Shown here: piece after piece, positions 16,079-26,005 of the stretch | Position numbering within the stretch: position 1 is the first letter of the stretch | Layout: every line of letters begins with the position of its first letter | Assembly: GCA_934272845.1 (NCBI GenBank) | Contig: CAKQSF010000001.1 | Location: forward strand, 124,001 to 188,000 | Origin: an uncultured Prevotella sp. | GTDB taxonomy: Bacteria; Bacteroidota; Bacteroidia; Bacteroidales; Bacteroidaceae | Direction of reading: 5' to 3' | DNA length: 64,000 nt | The notes under the pieces: model-generated | What the model was told of the DNA's origin: nothing | The model's database searches: none | Seen by the model: the letters and a program-made list of their open reading frames with translations, nothing else | Program-made: the position numbers and the translations under genes

Positions 16079-17416
16079 ATGAATAAAAAGATTTTACATT
16101 TAGCGATACCATCCATCGTTTCTAACATTACAGTTCCTCTGTTAGGACTTGTTGATGTCACTATTACGGGTCACATGGGCGACGCTCGTTACATGGCTGC
16201 CATAGCCGTAGGTTCCATGATTTTCAATATCATATACTGGCTTTTCGCTTTCTTGCGATTTGGCACTGGGGGCATGACTGCACAAAGTTACGGTGAAGGT
16301 ACTGTGGCTATGAAGGACTATAACGCAAACAATAGCGAACCACCATTTCAGGAGTGTTGCCACATACTGCTGCGTTCGCAACTTACCTGTTGCATAATGG
16401 CCATGTTGTTGTTACTCTTTCAGCAGCCGTTGTTTCACCTTGCCACATGGTTTATAGAACCTGAAGCACAGTTACAGCCCATCATTCATACCTACTATAA
16501 TATATGTATATGGGGCACTCTGCCTTCTTTGTCTCTTTATGCCTTTACAGGTTGGTTCGTAGGTATGCAGAACACCACGCTGCCGATGGTCATTTCTATT
16601 ACCCAGAACGTTGTAAACATAGCGCTATCGTGCCTTTTCGTCTACGGTCTTGGTATGAAGATTGAGGGTGTTGCCCTTGGTACACTGATGGCACAATGGT
16701 GCGGTGTCTTAATGGCTTTGCTGATGGTGCGCCTGCGTTACGCCTCACTATGGCATGGCATACACCTTCGTGGAGCCATAAAGTTGGAACAAATGAAACG
16801 TTTCTTCCTCGTAAACCGCACTCTGTTTTACCGCACTCTGTTTCTTGTTGCCGTTAATCTCTACATTATCGTGGCAGGAGCAAAGGGTGGCGCTGTAATT
16901 CTTGCCGTCAACTCTGTGCTTATGCAGATGTTCATTCTCTACACTTACGTGATGGATGGCTTTGCTTTTGCCGCAGAAGCACTGTGTGGTCGCTACCACG
17001 GTGCGCATGACAAAGCAAACTTTAGCCTTGCCCTACGTGGCGTATGGCTATGGGGGCTGGGACTTACCACCATCTATACCCTGCTTTATGCCGTAGGCGG
17101 AGAAGCGTTCCTTACCATGCTTACTGACGACATCACGATACGCCATGCCGCCACTGCCTACCTTCCATGGGCTATAGCAATACCTTTCTGTGGCATCGCT
17201 GCCTTTGTTTGGGACGGTGTTTTCGTTGGCACCACAAATACTAAGGGCATGCTTTGGGGCACATTCTGTGGTGCAACGGCTTTCTTTGGCATCTATTTCT
17301 CCCTACAATCATCACTCGGCAATCACGCTCTGTGGTTGGCTTTCTGTGCTTATCTCTTCATGAGGGGAGCAGCACAGCAAGGTGTTTACATGATAGAGAA
17401 ATCGAAAAACGCATAG
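16079..17416 (+). CDS. MATE-family multidrug/cation exporter
   Basis: 445 residues with about 12 hydrophobic helices. It starts MNKKILHLAIPSIVSNITVP and has LLGLVDVTITGHMGDARYMAA, the conserved first-half MATE motif, and FGTGGMTAQSYG. The second half repeats the fold (DGFAFAAEALCGRYHGA, VWDGVFVGTTNTKGM). The longer frame from 15953 begins with GTG and covers the promoter, so it is rejected. Members are Na+ or H+ antiporters that export drugs or metabolites; the closest group appears DinF-like. The nuclease gene follows 53 bases later. Confidence 0.92.
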   Translation: MNKKILHLAIPSIVSNITVPLLGLVDVTITGHMGDARYMAAIAVGSMIFNIIYWLFAFLRFGTGGMTAQSYGEGTVAMKDYNANNSEPPFQECCHILLRSQLTCCIMAMLLLLFQQPLFHLATWFIEPEAQLQPIIHTYYNICIWGTLPSLSLYAFTGWFVGMQNTTLPMVISITQNVVNIALSCLFVYGLGMKIEGVALGTLMAQWCGVLMALLMVRLRYASLWHGIHLRGAIKLEQMKRFFLVNRTLFYRTLFLVAVNLYIIVAGAKGGAVILAVNSVLMQMFILYTYVMDGFAFAAEALCGRYHGAHDKANFSLALRGVWLWGLGLTTIYTLLYAVGGEAFLTMLTDDITIRHAATAYLPWAIAIPFCGIAAFVWDGVFVGTTNTKGMLWGTFCGATAFFGIYFSLQSSLGNHALWLAFCAYLFMRGAAQQGVYMIEKSKNA

Positions 17417-17469
17417 AAACTGGCATTACTCCCTGGCAATATTCACCAATATCAATATTTACTTTCATC

Positions 17470-18321
17470 ATGTTCTTAAACTCTAAATTATTCCTTGGCA
17501 CGGTATTTCTTGCCACTACTCTTACCGCTTGCAACGCGGTTGTTAACAACAAGGTTTCTAACACTAATGCTGATGCTGCTAACGAAAGCACTGAGACCTC
17601 CTACAAAAGTACCAAATCAACTGCTTCTCCACTCGTAACGAAAGTGCAAAGCAAGGCGAAGATTGAGTCTTCTAACCTTATTTCGCTAAAGAGAGAGGGC
17701 TACATCGCGGCTTACAACCCTGCAACGAAACTCCCCGTGTGGGTGGCATGGAACCTTACTGCTAAGCACTCTGACGGTCCTTACAAGCGTGAAGGCATAA
17801 AATTCGCTCCTGACATGGACGTTCCTGCTCCTCGCGCAGAGAACATGGACTACGTAAACAGTGGCTATGACCGTGGTCACATGTGCCCTTCTGGCGACAA
17901 CAGATGGAGCGAAAAAGCACAGACGCAGTCGTTTCTCTACACCAATTGCTGCCCCCAGTTGCACAATCTGAACAGTGGTGACTGGAAGGAACTTGAAGAA
18001 AAATGCCGCGTTTGGGCGCAAAAGTACAATAGCATATATATTGTTTGCGGTCCTCTGATGCTTAACAAGAAGCATAAGACTATAGGTAAGAACAAGATTG
18101 TTGTACCTGAGGCTTTCTATAAGGTAGTACTCCGCTTGGGCAACAACCCCTCTGCCATTGGTTTTGTTTATCGTAATGAGAAGACTAACAAGAAAATGTC
18201 GTCCTATGTAAACAGCGTTGACGAGGTGGAACGCCTCACTGGTCTTGACTTTTTCTCTTCGCTTCCTGACAATATAGAGAACAAAGTGGAGGCTAAAGCA
18301 GACCTCTCTGAGTGGGAATAA
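17470..18321 (+). CDS. DNA/RNA non-specific endonuclease, lipoprotein
   Basis: 283 residues from the ATG at 17470. The N-terminus MFLNSKLFLGTVFLATTLTAC is a lipoprotein signal (LTAC, lipidated Cys21), followed by a Ser/Thr/Lys-rich linker to about residue 65. The catalytic domain has the diagnostic YDRGHMCPSGDNRW with catalytic His in DRGH, and the metal-binding Asn in QLHNLNSGDWKELE, so it belongs to the NUC1/EndoG beta-beta-alpha-metal family. It should degrade nucleic acid at the cell surface or periplasm, perhaps for nutrition or DNA uptake control. The frame upstream of 17470 overlaps the MATE gene and is spurious. Confidence 0.92.
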   Translation: MFLNSKLFLGTVFLATTLTACNAVVNNKVSNTNADAANESTETSYKSTKSTASPLVTKVQSKAKIESSNLISLKREGYIAAYNPATKLPVWVAWNLTAKHSDGPYKREGIKFAPDMDVPAPRAENMDYVNSGYDRGHMCPSGDNRWSEKAQTQSFLYTNCCPQLHNLNSGDWKELEEKCRVWAQKYNSIYIVCGPLMLNKKHKTIGKNKIVVPEAFYKVVLRLGNNPSAIGFVYRNEKTNKKMSSYVNSVDEVERLTGLDFFSSLPDNIENKVEAKADLSEWE

Positions 18322-18352
18322 CAGTACTTATAAACAACAAAAAATGACAATT

Positions 18353-18396
18353 AAAAAGGTCGGATTTCATGATTTATCACGAAACCCGACCTTTTT
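18353..18396. terminator. bidirectional terminator between nuclease gene and purL
   Basis: AAAAAGGTCGGATTTC and GAAACCCGACCTTTTT form a stem flanked by A and T runs, which suits both converging genes. Confidence 0.8.
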
Positions 18397-18435
18397 CTGT
18401 ATTCTTTAGGCATCAATTATTATGCCATAGACCGC

Positions 18436-21400
18436 TTACTTAGAATGTTTCTCTATCCACAGGCGAGCGTTAACAAACGCCTCGTGCCAAGGAGTAACCT
18501 CGTCTGAGAGGCGGCGTGACTCTGGATAGTACCCACACTGCCATGGGAACTGTGTACGCTCTGGGTGTGGCATGATAGCGAGGTGACGTCCATCCTTTGA
18601 CGCTATGGCTGCAACGTCATAGCAAGAGCCATTAGGATTAGCAGGATATTCGCTGTGGTTGTACTTAGCAGCAACGTTATACTCGCTCTCTGCCAATGGG
18701 AGGTTAAACTTACCTTCACCATGTGCTACCCAAACACCTATCTTCTGTCCGCTCAATGAGCCGAGCATTACGGTGTCATTCTGTGGTATTGCGAGTGTAA
18801 CGAAGGTTGACTCGAACTTGTGTGAGTCGTTATGCAACATCTCAGCATAGTCCTTTGCGTTGTTAACGGCATGGTCATTGTTCAGCAATCCGAGTTCTAC
18901 CATCAACTGACAACCGTTACATACACCGAGTGACAGTGTGTCCTTACGTGCGTAGAACTTATCTATTGCCTCTTTAGCCTTAGGGTTATAGAGGAATGCA
19001 CCAGCCCATCCCTTAGCAGAACCGAGCACGTCTGAGTTAGAGAAGCCACCACAGAAGGCTACGAGGTTAACGTCTTCCAGTGTCTCACGCCCTGCAATGA
19101 GGTCGGTCATGGTTACGTCTTTCACGTCGAAGCCTGCCATATAGAATGAGTATGCCATCTCACGCTCTGAGTTAGTACCCTTCTCACGTATGATAGCAGC
19201 AACAGGACGCTTGCCCTCTGGACGTGGAGTTGCCTTGAGAGGAGCACCGCTCAGTGACCATTCTACAGGTATATTCTTGTAGTTTGCATAACGTTCAGCA
19301 GCCTTTCCGTTGAAACTCTGACGACGATCGAGCAGGTATGATGTTTTGTACCATACGTCACGCATCTCGTCTATGTCAAACTCTAAGCAGAGTTCACGGT
19401 TTGCTATCTCTGCGTTAGGCACTGACTTGTTGCTCTGGTGACGCTTGATGGTGAGTTTACGTGCCTCCTGTGGCACACCTATCTTAGCGTAACCTACGCC
19501 TGCATCCTCCAGAATCTTCTTCACACGTGGTGCGTCTGCATCGCTGACCTGAATAACAATGCCTGGGTTCTCAGCAAAGAGCACCTTAACGATGTCGTCT
19601 GACTCTATCTTGTCAAGGTCGAGAGCGAGGCCGCCCTTGGTGTTAGCGAATGTCATTTCGAGCAGTGTTGTGATGAGACCACCAGCCGAAATATCGTGAC
19701 CTGCGAGCACAAGTCCCTCGTTTACGAGTTTCTGTACAGCCATGAAGGCATCGCGGAAGTATTCTGCGTTCTTCACTGTTGGAACGTCAGAACCTACCTT
19801 ACCCTGTGTCTGAGCAAAGGCAGAGCCACCGAGTTGCAATGCGTCGAATGAGAAATCTATATGATACAGGCGTGAAGCCTTTACATCTTTTATTACTGGT
19901 GATACTACCTTGCGCACGTCAGATACCTCACCTCCAGCACTTACGATAACTGTTCCTGGTGCGATAATCTTCTTTCCGTCGTGGTACTTCTGTGTCATTG
20001 ACAGAGAGTCCTTACCTGTTGGCACGTTAATTTGCAGTTCGCAGCAGAAGTCTGACAGTGCCTTTACAGCGGTATAGAGGCGTGCGTCTTCGCCTTCCTG
20101 TGCACGACAAGGCCACATCCAGTTAGCACTGAGCGAGATGCTGTCCATGCCTTCTGCCATTGGTGCCCATACAAGGTTGGTCAATGCCTCAGCAACTGAG
20201 AGCACACTACCTGCCGCTGGGTCTGCAAGTGCTGCCTGTGGAGCATGGCCGAGTGATGTTGCGATACCCTTCTCACCCTGATAGTCGAGTGCTACAACGC
20301 CACAGTCAGAGAGTGGCAACTGCAGTTCGCCCTGACACTGCTGGCGTGCTACGCGTCCTGTTACGGAGCGGTCTACCTTGTTTGTCAACCAGTCCTTACA
20401 AGCCACAGCCTCCAGTTGCAGTACGTTCTTTAGGTATTCCACCATCTTTCCGTTAAGGGTGCTGCTGGTGGAGAGTCCTGAGAGGTCATATGTAGCCACG
20501 TCATAGTCACGACGCACGGTCTTGTCTATCATGTATGTCTTTGGAGAAGAACCGAACATCTGCTCCACTGCGAGGTCGAATGGGCGCACTCCGTCAGCCT
20601 GTTCGAAGGCAAAGCGGTGGTCGCCTGTTGTCTCACCGACAGTGTACATTGGTGCACGCTCACGGTCAGCAATCTGCTGTACGTGCTCTATAGCACTCTC
20701 GTCAATGAGCAATCCCATGCGCTCCTGTGACTCGTTGGCAATGATTTCCTTTGCAGAGAGGGTCTTATCGCCTACAGGCAGTTTGTCCATGTGTATTAAT
20801 CCGCCACATTCCTCAACGAGTTCTGACAGACAGTTTACGTGACCTGCGCTGCCATGGTCGTGGATAGAGACTACTGGGTTGGTGTCTTCCTCGCCCAATG
20901 CGCGGATAACGTTGTATGTTCTCTTCTGCATCTCTGGGTTAGCACGCTGCACAGCGTTCAACTCTATGCCGCTTGAGTAGCGTCCTGTCTCTACTGATGA
21001 CACTGAACCGCCACCGAGACCGATACGATAGTTCTCACCACCCATAACGACTACCTTGTTGCCTGGCTGTGGTTCTCCCTTTAGGCAGTCACGCTCTATG
21101 CCGTAGCCTACGCCACCTGCAAGCATGATAACTTTGTCGTAAGCATACTGTTCGTTCTTCTCTTGATGCTCAAAGGTGAGCACTGAACCGCAGATAAGCG
21201 GCTGACCGAACTTGTTACCGAAGTCTGATGCACCGTTAGATGCCTTGATAAGTATCTGCTCTGGTGTCTGATACAGCCACTGACGTACTGGCATTATTTT
21301 CTCCCACGCTTGACAATCCTTGTCGTTGCTCCATGCAGGAGTGTTGGCAGGATGATTTGCTGGAACGTGATCTTCGTTGTTCTTACGTGGGTAAGAGGTC

Positions 21401-22266
21401 ATATACACCGCTGTACCTGCTATAGGCCATGAGCCTACACCACCGCCCATACGGTCACGTATCTCACCGCCCGTACCTGTAGCGGCACCGTTAAACGGCT
21501 CTACCGTTGTTGGGAAGTTGTGCGTCTCAGCCTTGAGCGAGATAACACTCTTCACCTTCTTAATAGCATAAAAGTCTGGTTTGGTGTGGTCTACGGGTGA
21601 GAACTGCTCAATCTCCGGACCAGCAGCGAAAGCAACATTATCTTTATAAGCAGAGAGAATTTTGTTAGGATTCTCCTGAGTGGTTTTCTTAATCATCTGG
21701 AAGAGGCTTGACTCTTTCTCTTCTCCATCGATGATGAATGTGCCACCAAAAATCTTGTGGCGGCAGTGCTCTGAGTTAATCTGCGCGAAGCCGAATATCT
21801 CTGAGTCGGTAAGCGGACGACCGAGTTGTCCCTCCACCTTGTGCAGGTAGTCTATCTCTTCCTTTGACAGTGCGAGACCCTCTTGCTCGTTATATTCTTC
21901 AAGGTTCTCTACGTGCTTGATAGGCTCTGGCTTGATGTTCACGGTGAATATTTCCTGATTCAGTCCGTTATACATACGCTGCAACATTGGGTCGAACTCA
22001 GCGTCGGCAGAACTTACGGGGAAGTATTCCTCAATGCGTGACACTCCTTTAAGAGCCATATTCTGCGTTATCTCCACAGCATTTGTGCTCCACGGCGTTA
22101 TCATCTCGCGGCGTGGACCTACGAAATATCCGTCAATACTCTGTGCGTTGAGCAGTGTGGCATTGCCATAAAGCCAGCACAATTCCTGAGTTTCCTGTTC
22201 ATTGGGCTGATGGTTTATCTCAGTCGCAATGATGTGGTCTGAAGGTGTCTTGAAGAAAAGAACCAT
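18436..22266 (-). CDS. purL: phosphoribosylformylglycinamidine synthase
   Basis: Converts FGAR, glutamine and ATP to FGAM in purine synthesis. 1276 residues, the large single-chain form that fuses PurS-like, two PurM-like ATP-binding halves and a C-terminal glutaminase. Visible are the linker region SEHCRHKIFGG, the ATP/substrate segments KAETHNFPTTVEPFNGAATG and GGENYRIGLGGGSVSSVE, and the second-half GHDISAGGLITTLLEM. The amidotransferase domain has the catalytic Cys in LSLGVCNGCQLM and the His/Glu pair in IMPHPERTQFPW. The promoter is at 22331-22361; it stands alone here, with no other pur gene. Confidence 0.97.
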   Translation of the reverse strand: MVLFFKTPSDHIIATEINHQPNEQETQELCWLYGNATLLNAQSIDGYFVGPRREMITPWSTNAVEITQNMALKGVSRIEEYFPVSSADAEFDPMLQRMYNGLNQEIFTVNIKPEPIKHVENLEEYNEQEGLALSKEEIDYLHKVEGQLGRPLTDSEIFGFAQINSEHCRHKIFGGTFIIDGEEKESSLFQMIKKTTQENPNKILSAYKDNVAFAAGPEIEQFSPVDHTKPDFYAIKKVKSVISLKAETHNFPTTVEPFNGAATGTGGEIRDRMGGGVGSWPIAGTAVYMTSYPRKNNEDHVPANHPANTPAWSNDKDCQAWEKIMPVRQWLYQTPEQILIKASNGASDFGNKFGQPLICGSVLTFEHQEKNEQYAYDKVIMLAGGVGYGIERDCLKGEPQPGNKVVVMGGENYRIGLGGGSVSSVETGRYSSGIELNAVQRANPEMQKRTYNVIRALGEEDTNPVVSIHDHGSAGHVNCLSELVEECGGLIHMDKLPVGDKTLSAKEIIANESQERMGLLIDESAIEHVQQIADRERAPMYTVGETTGDHRFAFEQADGVRPFDLAVEQMFGSSPKTYMIDKTVRRDYDVATYDLSGLSTSSTLNGKMVEYLKNVLQLEAVACKDWLTNKVDRSVTGRVARQQCQGELQLPLSDCGVVALDYQGEKGIATSLGHAPQAALADPAAGSVLSVAEALTNLVWAPMAEGMDSISLSANWMWPCRAQEGEDARLYTAVKALSDFCCELQINVPTGKDSLSMTQKYHDGKKIIAPGTVIVSAGGEVSDVRKVVSPVIKDVKASRLYHIDFSFDALQLGGSAFAQTQGKVGSDVPTVKNAEYFRDAFMAVQKLVNEGLVLAGHDISAGGLITTLLEMTFANTKGGLALDLDKIESDDIVKVLFAENPGIVIQVSDADAPRVKKILEDAGVGYAKIGVPQEARKLTIKRHQSNKSVPNAEIANRELCLEFDIDEMRDVWYKTSYLLDRRQSFNGKAAERYANYKNIPVEWSLSGAPLKATPRPEGKRPVAAIIREKGTNSEREMAYSFYMAGFDVKDVTMTDLIAGRETLEDVNLVAFCGGFSNSDVLGSAKGWAGAFLYNPKAKEAIDKFYARKDTLSLGVCNGCQLMVELGLLNNDHAVNNAKDYAEMLHNDSHKFESTFVTLAIPQNDTVMLGSLSGQKIGVWVAHGEGKFNLPLAESEYNVAAKYNHSEYPANPNGSCYDVAAIASKDGRHLAIMPHPERTQFPWQCGYYPESRRLSDEVTPWHEAFVNARLWIEKHSK

Positions 22267-22330
22267 GTTTTTATGTTGTTTTGGTTATTATTATTCTTTC
22301 CAGTTTTATTCAGAAAAGTGTATTTACGTG

Positions 22331-22361
22331 CAAAGTTAAGGATATTTTCTGAAAAGAGCAA
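22331..22361 (-). promoter_or_regulatory. purL promoter (-33/-7)
   Basis: Minus-strand TAACTTTG (22331-22338) with TTG (22359-22361) and a 20-base gap; leader of about 58 bases. No purine riboswitch was recognised in that leader. Confidence 0.62.
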
Positions 22362-22408
22362 GAAATATTCTTATATTCATTCACTTTTTTCTTTGAATAC
22401 TATTTCCC

Positions 22409-23995
22409 TTACCTTACTTCCCAGCCTTCTATCGTTCCAGTCTTTGAAGAGAAGTTACAGCCTATCAGGTGTACTCGTTTTTCGCTTGCCTCATACTCAC
22501 GGGCATACCCCTTTCTCTCTATTTGAGCAATAGCCTCTTCTGCCGAGCCATCAAGTTTGAACTCGAAGATATATACATCCTTAGAGGTTTCTACTATACT
22601 GTCTACCCTACCCTCGCTTTGTTCCTTTTCCACGAATATCGTGTAGGAACTTATCATGCGCAGAATGAGATAGAAGGTGTATTGAAAATAGCGTTCTTTC
22701 TCACGCTCATCGTCCTTGCGGCGCTGTGAATATGGGATACTTGCAAGGAACGAGGTGAAGAGTTTCTTTAGTTGTTCCAAGTCGCCTTCTTCCATTGTTC
22801 TTACCACCTGCACGACCCACGCCTCTGGTTCTTCTTTTGGTTTCAAGTAATTTGAAGCAACCAATGTCACAAAACCATTTCTAACCTCATCGTTTGGAAA
22901 GTCCAAGAGATATGAATTCGTGAGTCGATTAAACTTCTTGATAGTGAGATAACCACTTTGATAAATCATCGGAAGTGGTGCTTCTACATCTGCCTTATAA
23001 TCCACGAACTTGCTCGTAGGATAGTACTTATTGGTCATTTCGTTCAAATTCTCATTACAATGCGCTAACAGACGAACGAGATAGGTTGGCGACCCTGTCT
23101 TAAACCAATAGTCGTCTATCCACATCTCATTGAAAGCACGCAACACGCTGAAAGGATTGTACACGCCAACTAACCTACGACTGAAATGATACCCATCAAA
23201 CTGACGTTTCAATTTGGCTTTCATCTCGTCTTCTGTTAGTTCATAATCCACAGCCATCTCCTTTATTTGTTCTTTGAAGACCGTATGCAGTTCCTCCTCG
23301 GTTATGCCGAGCAAGGTATCGTATCGTGCAGACAAACTAATATCATCGGGCTGATTAAAGCCGCTAAACACACTAACCTGCGAGAATTTTGTAACACCTG
23401 TCAGCAATACGAACTGCAGATGTTCATCGGCTTCCTTAAAGACTGAGTAGAATCCTTTTAGCGTGTTGCGATTACAGTCTTCCAATGTTATACGGCTTTC
23501 ATTGACTGTGACATACATTTCTAGGTCCATCACGTCCAATAAAGGCTTATCATATTCGTCTATCAACACTACCACAGGCATCCCTGTCTTTTCATGAGCA
23601 GCCTTTATTACTGCACTAAACCGACTGCCTAAGGTCGTCGCATAAGGCGATTTACCGTATATTGCCTCTTGTTCCTCTACAAAACCCATTAAGACTTTCT
23701 CTAATTCCCCTTCCCGCGTGAAGTCTTTTCCGTTGAAGTCTATATGAAACACAGGATACTTTTTCCATTCTGTTTCTAACCCCTCAATAGCAAGTCCTTT
23801 GAACAGTTCCTTATTTCCATTAAAATAACACTTTAAAGTGGAAACAAGCAACGACTTTCCGAACCGTCTCGGACGACTCAGAAAGTAAATTTTCCCATTC
23901 TGAACCAAATCGTAAATTAATCTGGTTTTATCGATATAGAGATAATTCCCATTGACGATTTGCTCAAAGGTCTGTATGCCTATCGGGTATTTCAT
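22409..23995 (-). CDS. AAA-ATPase-like protein with PD-(D/E)XK nuclease domain
   Basis: 528 residues, soluble. The N-terminal AAA-ATPase-like domain opens MKYPIGIQTFEQIVNGNYLYIDKTRLI, has the P-loop-like SRPRRFGKSLLVSTL near residue 45 and a Walker B-like VVLIDEYDKPLLD near 145. The C-terminal domain (from about 410) has the PD-(D/E)XK core: D in RVDSIVET, then IFEFKLDGSAEEA. This combination occurs in many paralogues in Bacteroidales genomes and its role is not established. A second member lies at 26006-27793. It ends about 140 bases upstream of the purL start on the same strand and has its own promoter. Confidence 0.9.
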   Translation of the reverse strand: MKYPIGIQTFEQIVNGNYLYIDKTRLIYDLVQNGKIYFLSRPRRFGKSLLVSTLKCYFNGNKELFKGLAIEGLETEWKKYPVFHIDFNGKDFTREGELEKVLMGFVEEQEAIYGKSPYATTLGSRFSAVIKAAHEKTGMPVVVLIDEYDKPLLDVMDLEMYVTVNESRITLEDCNRNTLKGFYSVFKEADEHLQFVLLTGVTKFSQVSVFSGFNQPDDISLSARYDTLLGITEEELHTVFKEQIKEMAVDYELTEDEMKAKLKRQFDGYHFSRRLVGVYNPFSVLRAFNEMWIDDYWFKTGSPTYLVRLLAHCNENLNEMTNKYYPTSKFVDYKADVEAPLPMIYQSGYLTIKKFNRLTNSYLLDFPNDEVRNGFVTLVASNYLKPKEEPEAWVVQVVRTMEEGDLEQLKKLFTSFLASIPYSQRRKDDEREKERYFQYTFYLILRMISSYTIFVEKEQSEGRVDSIVETSKDVYIFEFKLDGSAEEAIAQIERKGYAREYEASEKRVHLIGCNFSSKTGTIEGWEVR

Positions 23996-24065
23996 ATCTA
24001 TTCTTCTGCTTTATTGCGCTATTCTTTATCCACCACTACAAGGGCAGCATATTTTTATTTTTTCG

Positions 24066-24096
24066 CAAATATAGCAAAATTATTTAGACTGAGCAA
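24066..24096 (-). promoter_or_regulatory. promoter of the first AAA/PD-(D/E)XK gene
   Basis: Minus-strand TATATTTG (24066-24073) with TTG (24094-24096) and a 20-base gap; leader of about 65 bases. Confidence 0.55.
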
Positions 24097-24362
24097 ATGT
24101 ATAACGTTATTTTTAGAAAAAGAAGCACACCTGACACTGTATTTCCATCAGCCTTATCGTATTTTTTATTACATAAAACAGAAAACTCCTCCTAAGGCAA
24201 TTTTCTCCGCTTCCCTTCGCTATACCCCACTTTTACCATCATGCCGTTATATCGCCCGTTTGCCCTCAAAAACGAGATTGGCTTTTTCTCATTTTTTCCC
24301 TCTGTGACGTTTTTTACCGTTTCACTTGCAAAAGCATATGCTTTCACTTTGTAATCTCTATC

Positions 24363-24420
24363 TAATTACATTGTAATCACATTGCTTTTACGTAGTAATT
24401 TGGGCGTGATTACACAATAT
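24363..24420. repeat. dispersed repeat related to the 1621-1698 array
   Basis: TAATTACATTGTAATCACAT and GTAATTTGGGCGTGATTACA, separated by GCTTTTACGTA, echo the units at 1621-1686. The surrounding gap 24000-24690 is AT-rich and holds nothing else coding; a stem with TGTGGAGTATTCCACGAG at about 24628-24658 may terminate the AEC gene. Confidence 0.45.
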
Positions 24421-24694
24421 CTCTACCCTATTTGATAGTTTTATACACCCAAAACACTGTATATTCCATCATTTTTGAAAACTCATTGTCTTTTCCTCTC
24501 TGTAGTTATCGTAATAATTCAGTCCATACATAAGAGGCTGACCATTGTGCCTCTCACTACTTTTATAACATTTATCACCATCCTAAAGTTTCAAAAGTAG
24601 AGTAATATCACATAAAGAAAGGCTACCTGTGGAGTATTCCACGAGCAGCCCGATTTCTTTTTTTTTATATATTACGCCATTATATTGCCTGCTA

Positions 24695-25606
24695 TTACTG
24701 TCCGAACAGCAGCGTTATCAGCGGTATGGTGATGATGGAGCCAACGGTTGTAATGAACGTGACCTCGGTGATGAGCGAGGGATTGCGCCCATACTTCATG
24801 CAGAACATCGTGCCGAACGATGCCACTGGCATGGCTATAACAATGGTGTTGATGTCGTTCACGATGTCGCTCACACCACACACTTTGAATAGTGTATATA
24901 TTGTCAGTGGCACTACCGCCAGCCTTAGGAATGACACGAGATACACCTTGGGGCTGCCCACGATTTCCTTTAGTGGCATACGAGCCATGGCTGAGCCGAT
25001 AATCATGAGAGCCGCTGGCACCGTTATGTTGCCGACCATCGTGACAGGGCGGGCTATTATGTCGGGAGTCTTGACGTTGAGGGCTACCAACAATGCAGCG
25101 ATAAAAGCAGCCATCATGCCTGGTCCGAACAGCACTTTGAGGTTGAGTTGCCGCAGATTGTGCTCGCCCTTGATGAGCATCACGCCTGCTGTGAAGATGA
25201 AGAACGTGTTGGGCATATTGAGCAGGGCAGCATAGAATATCGCCTTCGAACCGAATATAGAGGCTACGATAGGGTAACCTATGAAACCTACGTTTGCAAA
25301 CATCAGCGCAAAGCCTATCATGCCCCGCTCCTCACGGTCTCGACTAATGAGGCGTGGCACGTAGAAGCCGAACACCAGAAGCAGGATGTAGGTAAGAAAT
25401 CCCACGCCGAGGAGTGGAAGGATAAGAGTGCGGTCGGGCTGCTCGTCGCCCATCACTGAAGAGAGGATAAGGGCAGGAGCCGCTATATCGATGACTATCG
25501 ACGATAACTTCTGGTCGAACTTGTCGCCCATATATCCCATTTTACACAGCACATAGCCTAATACCACGATGATGAAAAGGATCACCATCACTTCCAAATT
25601 TTCCAT
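24695..25606 (-). CDS. AEC-family permease
   Basis: 303 residues with about ten hydrophobic helices in two halves, the layout of the auxin efflux carrier family. Visible stretches are FIIVVLGYVLCKMGYMGD at the N-terminus, GFALMFANVGFIGYPIVASIFG and, in the second half, IVIAMPVASFGTMFCMKYGR. Bacterial members export or exchange dicarboxylates such as malate or malonate; the substrate here is unknown. The start at 25606 fits, with a -7-like TATATTTG at 25626-25633 on the minus strand 20 bases upstream. Lies between two AAA/PD-(D/E)XK genes, divergent from the second. Confidence 0.9.
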   Translation of the reverse strand: MENLEVMVILFIIVVLGYVLCKMGYMGDKFDQKLSSIVIDIAAPALILSSVMGDEQPDRTLILPLLGVGFLTYILLLVFGFYVPRLISRDREERGMIGFALMFANVGFIGYPIVASIFGSKAIFYAALLNMPNTFFIFTAGVMLIKGEHNLRQLNLKVLFGPGMMAAFIAALLVALNVKTPDIIARPVTMVGNITVPAALMIIGSAMARMPLKEIVGSPKVYLVSFLRLAVVPLTIYTLFKVCGVSDIVNDINTIVIAMPVASFGTMFCMKYGRNPSLITEVTFITTVGSIITIPLITLLFGQ

Positions 25607-25973
25607 TGTCTTTATTGTTTTTTCACAAATATAACGATAATATCTGATTTATGGGCATAGACGAGGAAAAATTAACAAAGTTTGGACGAAAAGTAACTAT
25701 TCAGCGGTAGTTACGAAAGATTAATGATGATGTAACCCTTTCCCCATACGAGATGTATGTATATGAGCCACCTGTCACATATTATTTCCGTGCTTGTTAT
25801 TTCCAAATGAGTTTCCTACGCTCTTGGCTAAACGCGAAATAATAGCGAATGCTTTTTCAAATCAACGATGTCTTGGACAAGGCATAAAGCCAAATCCGAG
25901 TGTAAAGGTACAAAGAATTATTGAAACACGAACATTTTTCTTGATAAAACATCAAAAACAGGAATATTTTTAC

Positions 25974-25981
25974 TATATTTG
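25974..25981 (+). promoter_or_regulatory. -7 box of the second AAA/PD-(D/E)XK gene
   Basis: TATATTTG, 25 bases before the ATG at 26006. The in-frame TTG at 25979 lies inside this box and so cannot be the start codon. The other 340 bases of this gap hold nothing I can support. Confidence 0.5.
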
Positions 25982-26005
25982 CACACAAAACAGAAACAGT
26001 ATATT

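Noticed and set aside
24629..24892. 87-residue plus-strand frame opposite the AEC permease
   Set aside because: It starts in the intergenic stem and then runs antisense to the permease's C-terminal membrane helices; no family resemblance.
25979..25981. TTG start of a longer AAA/PD-(D/E)XK frame
   Set aside because: This TTG is part of the TATATTTG -7 box, so it is not transcribed. The ATG at 26006 fits.
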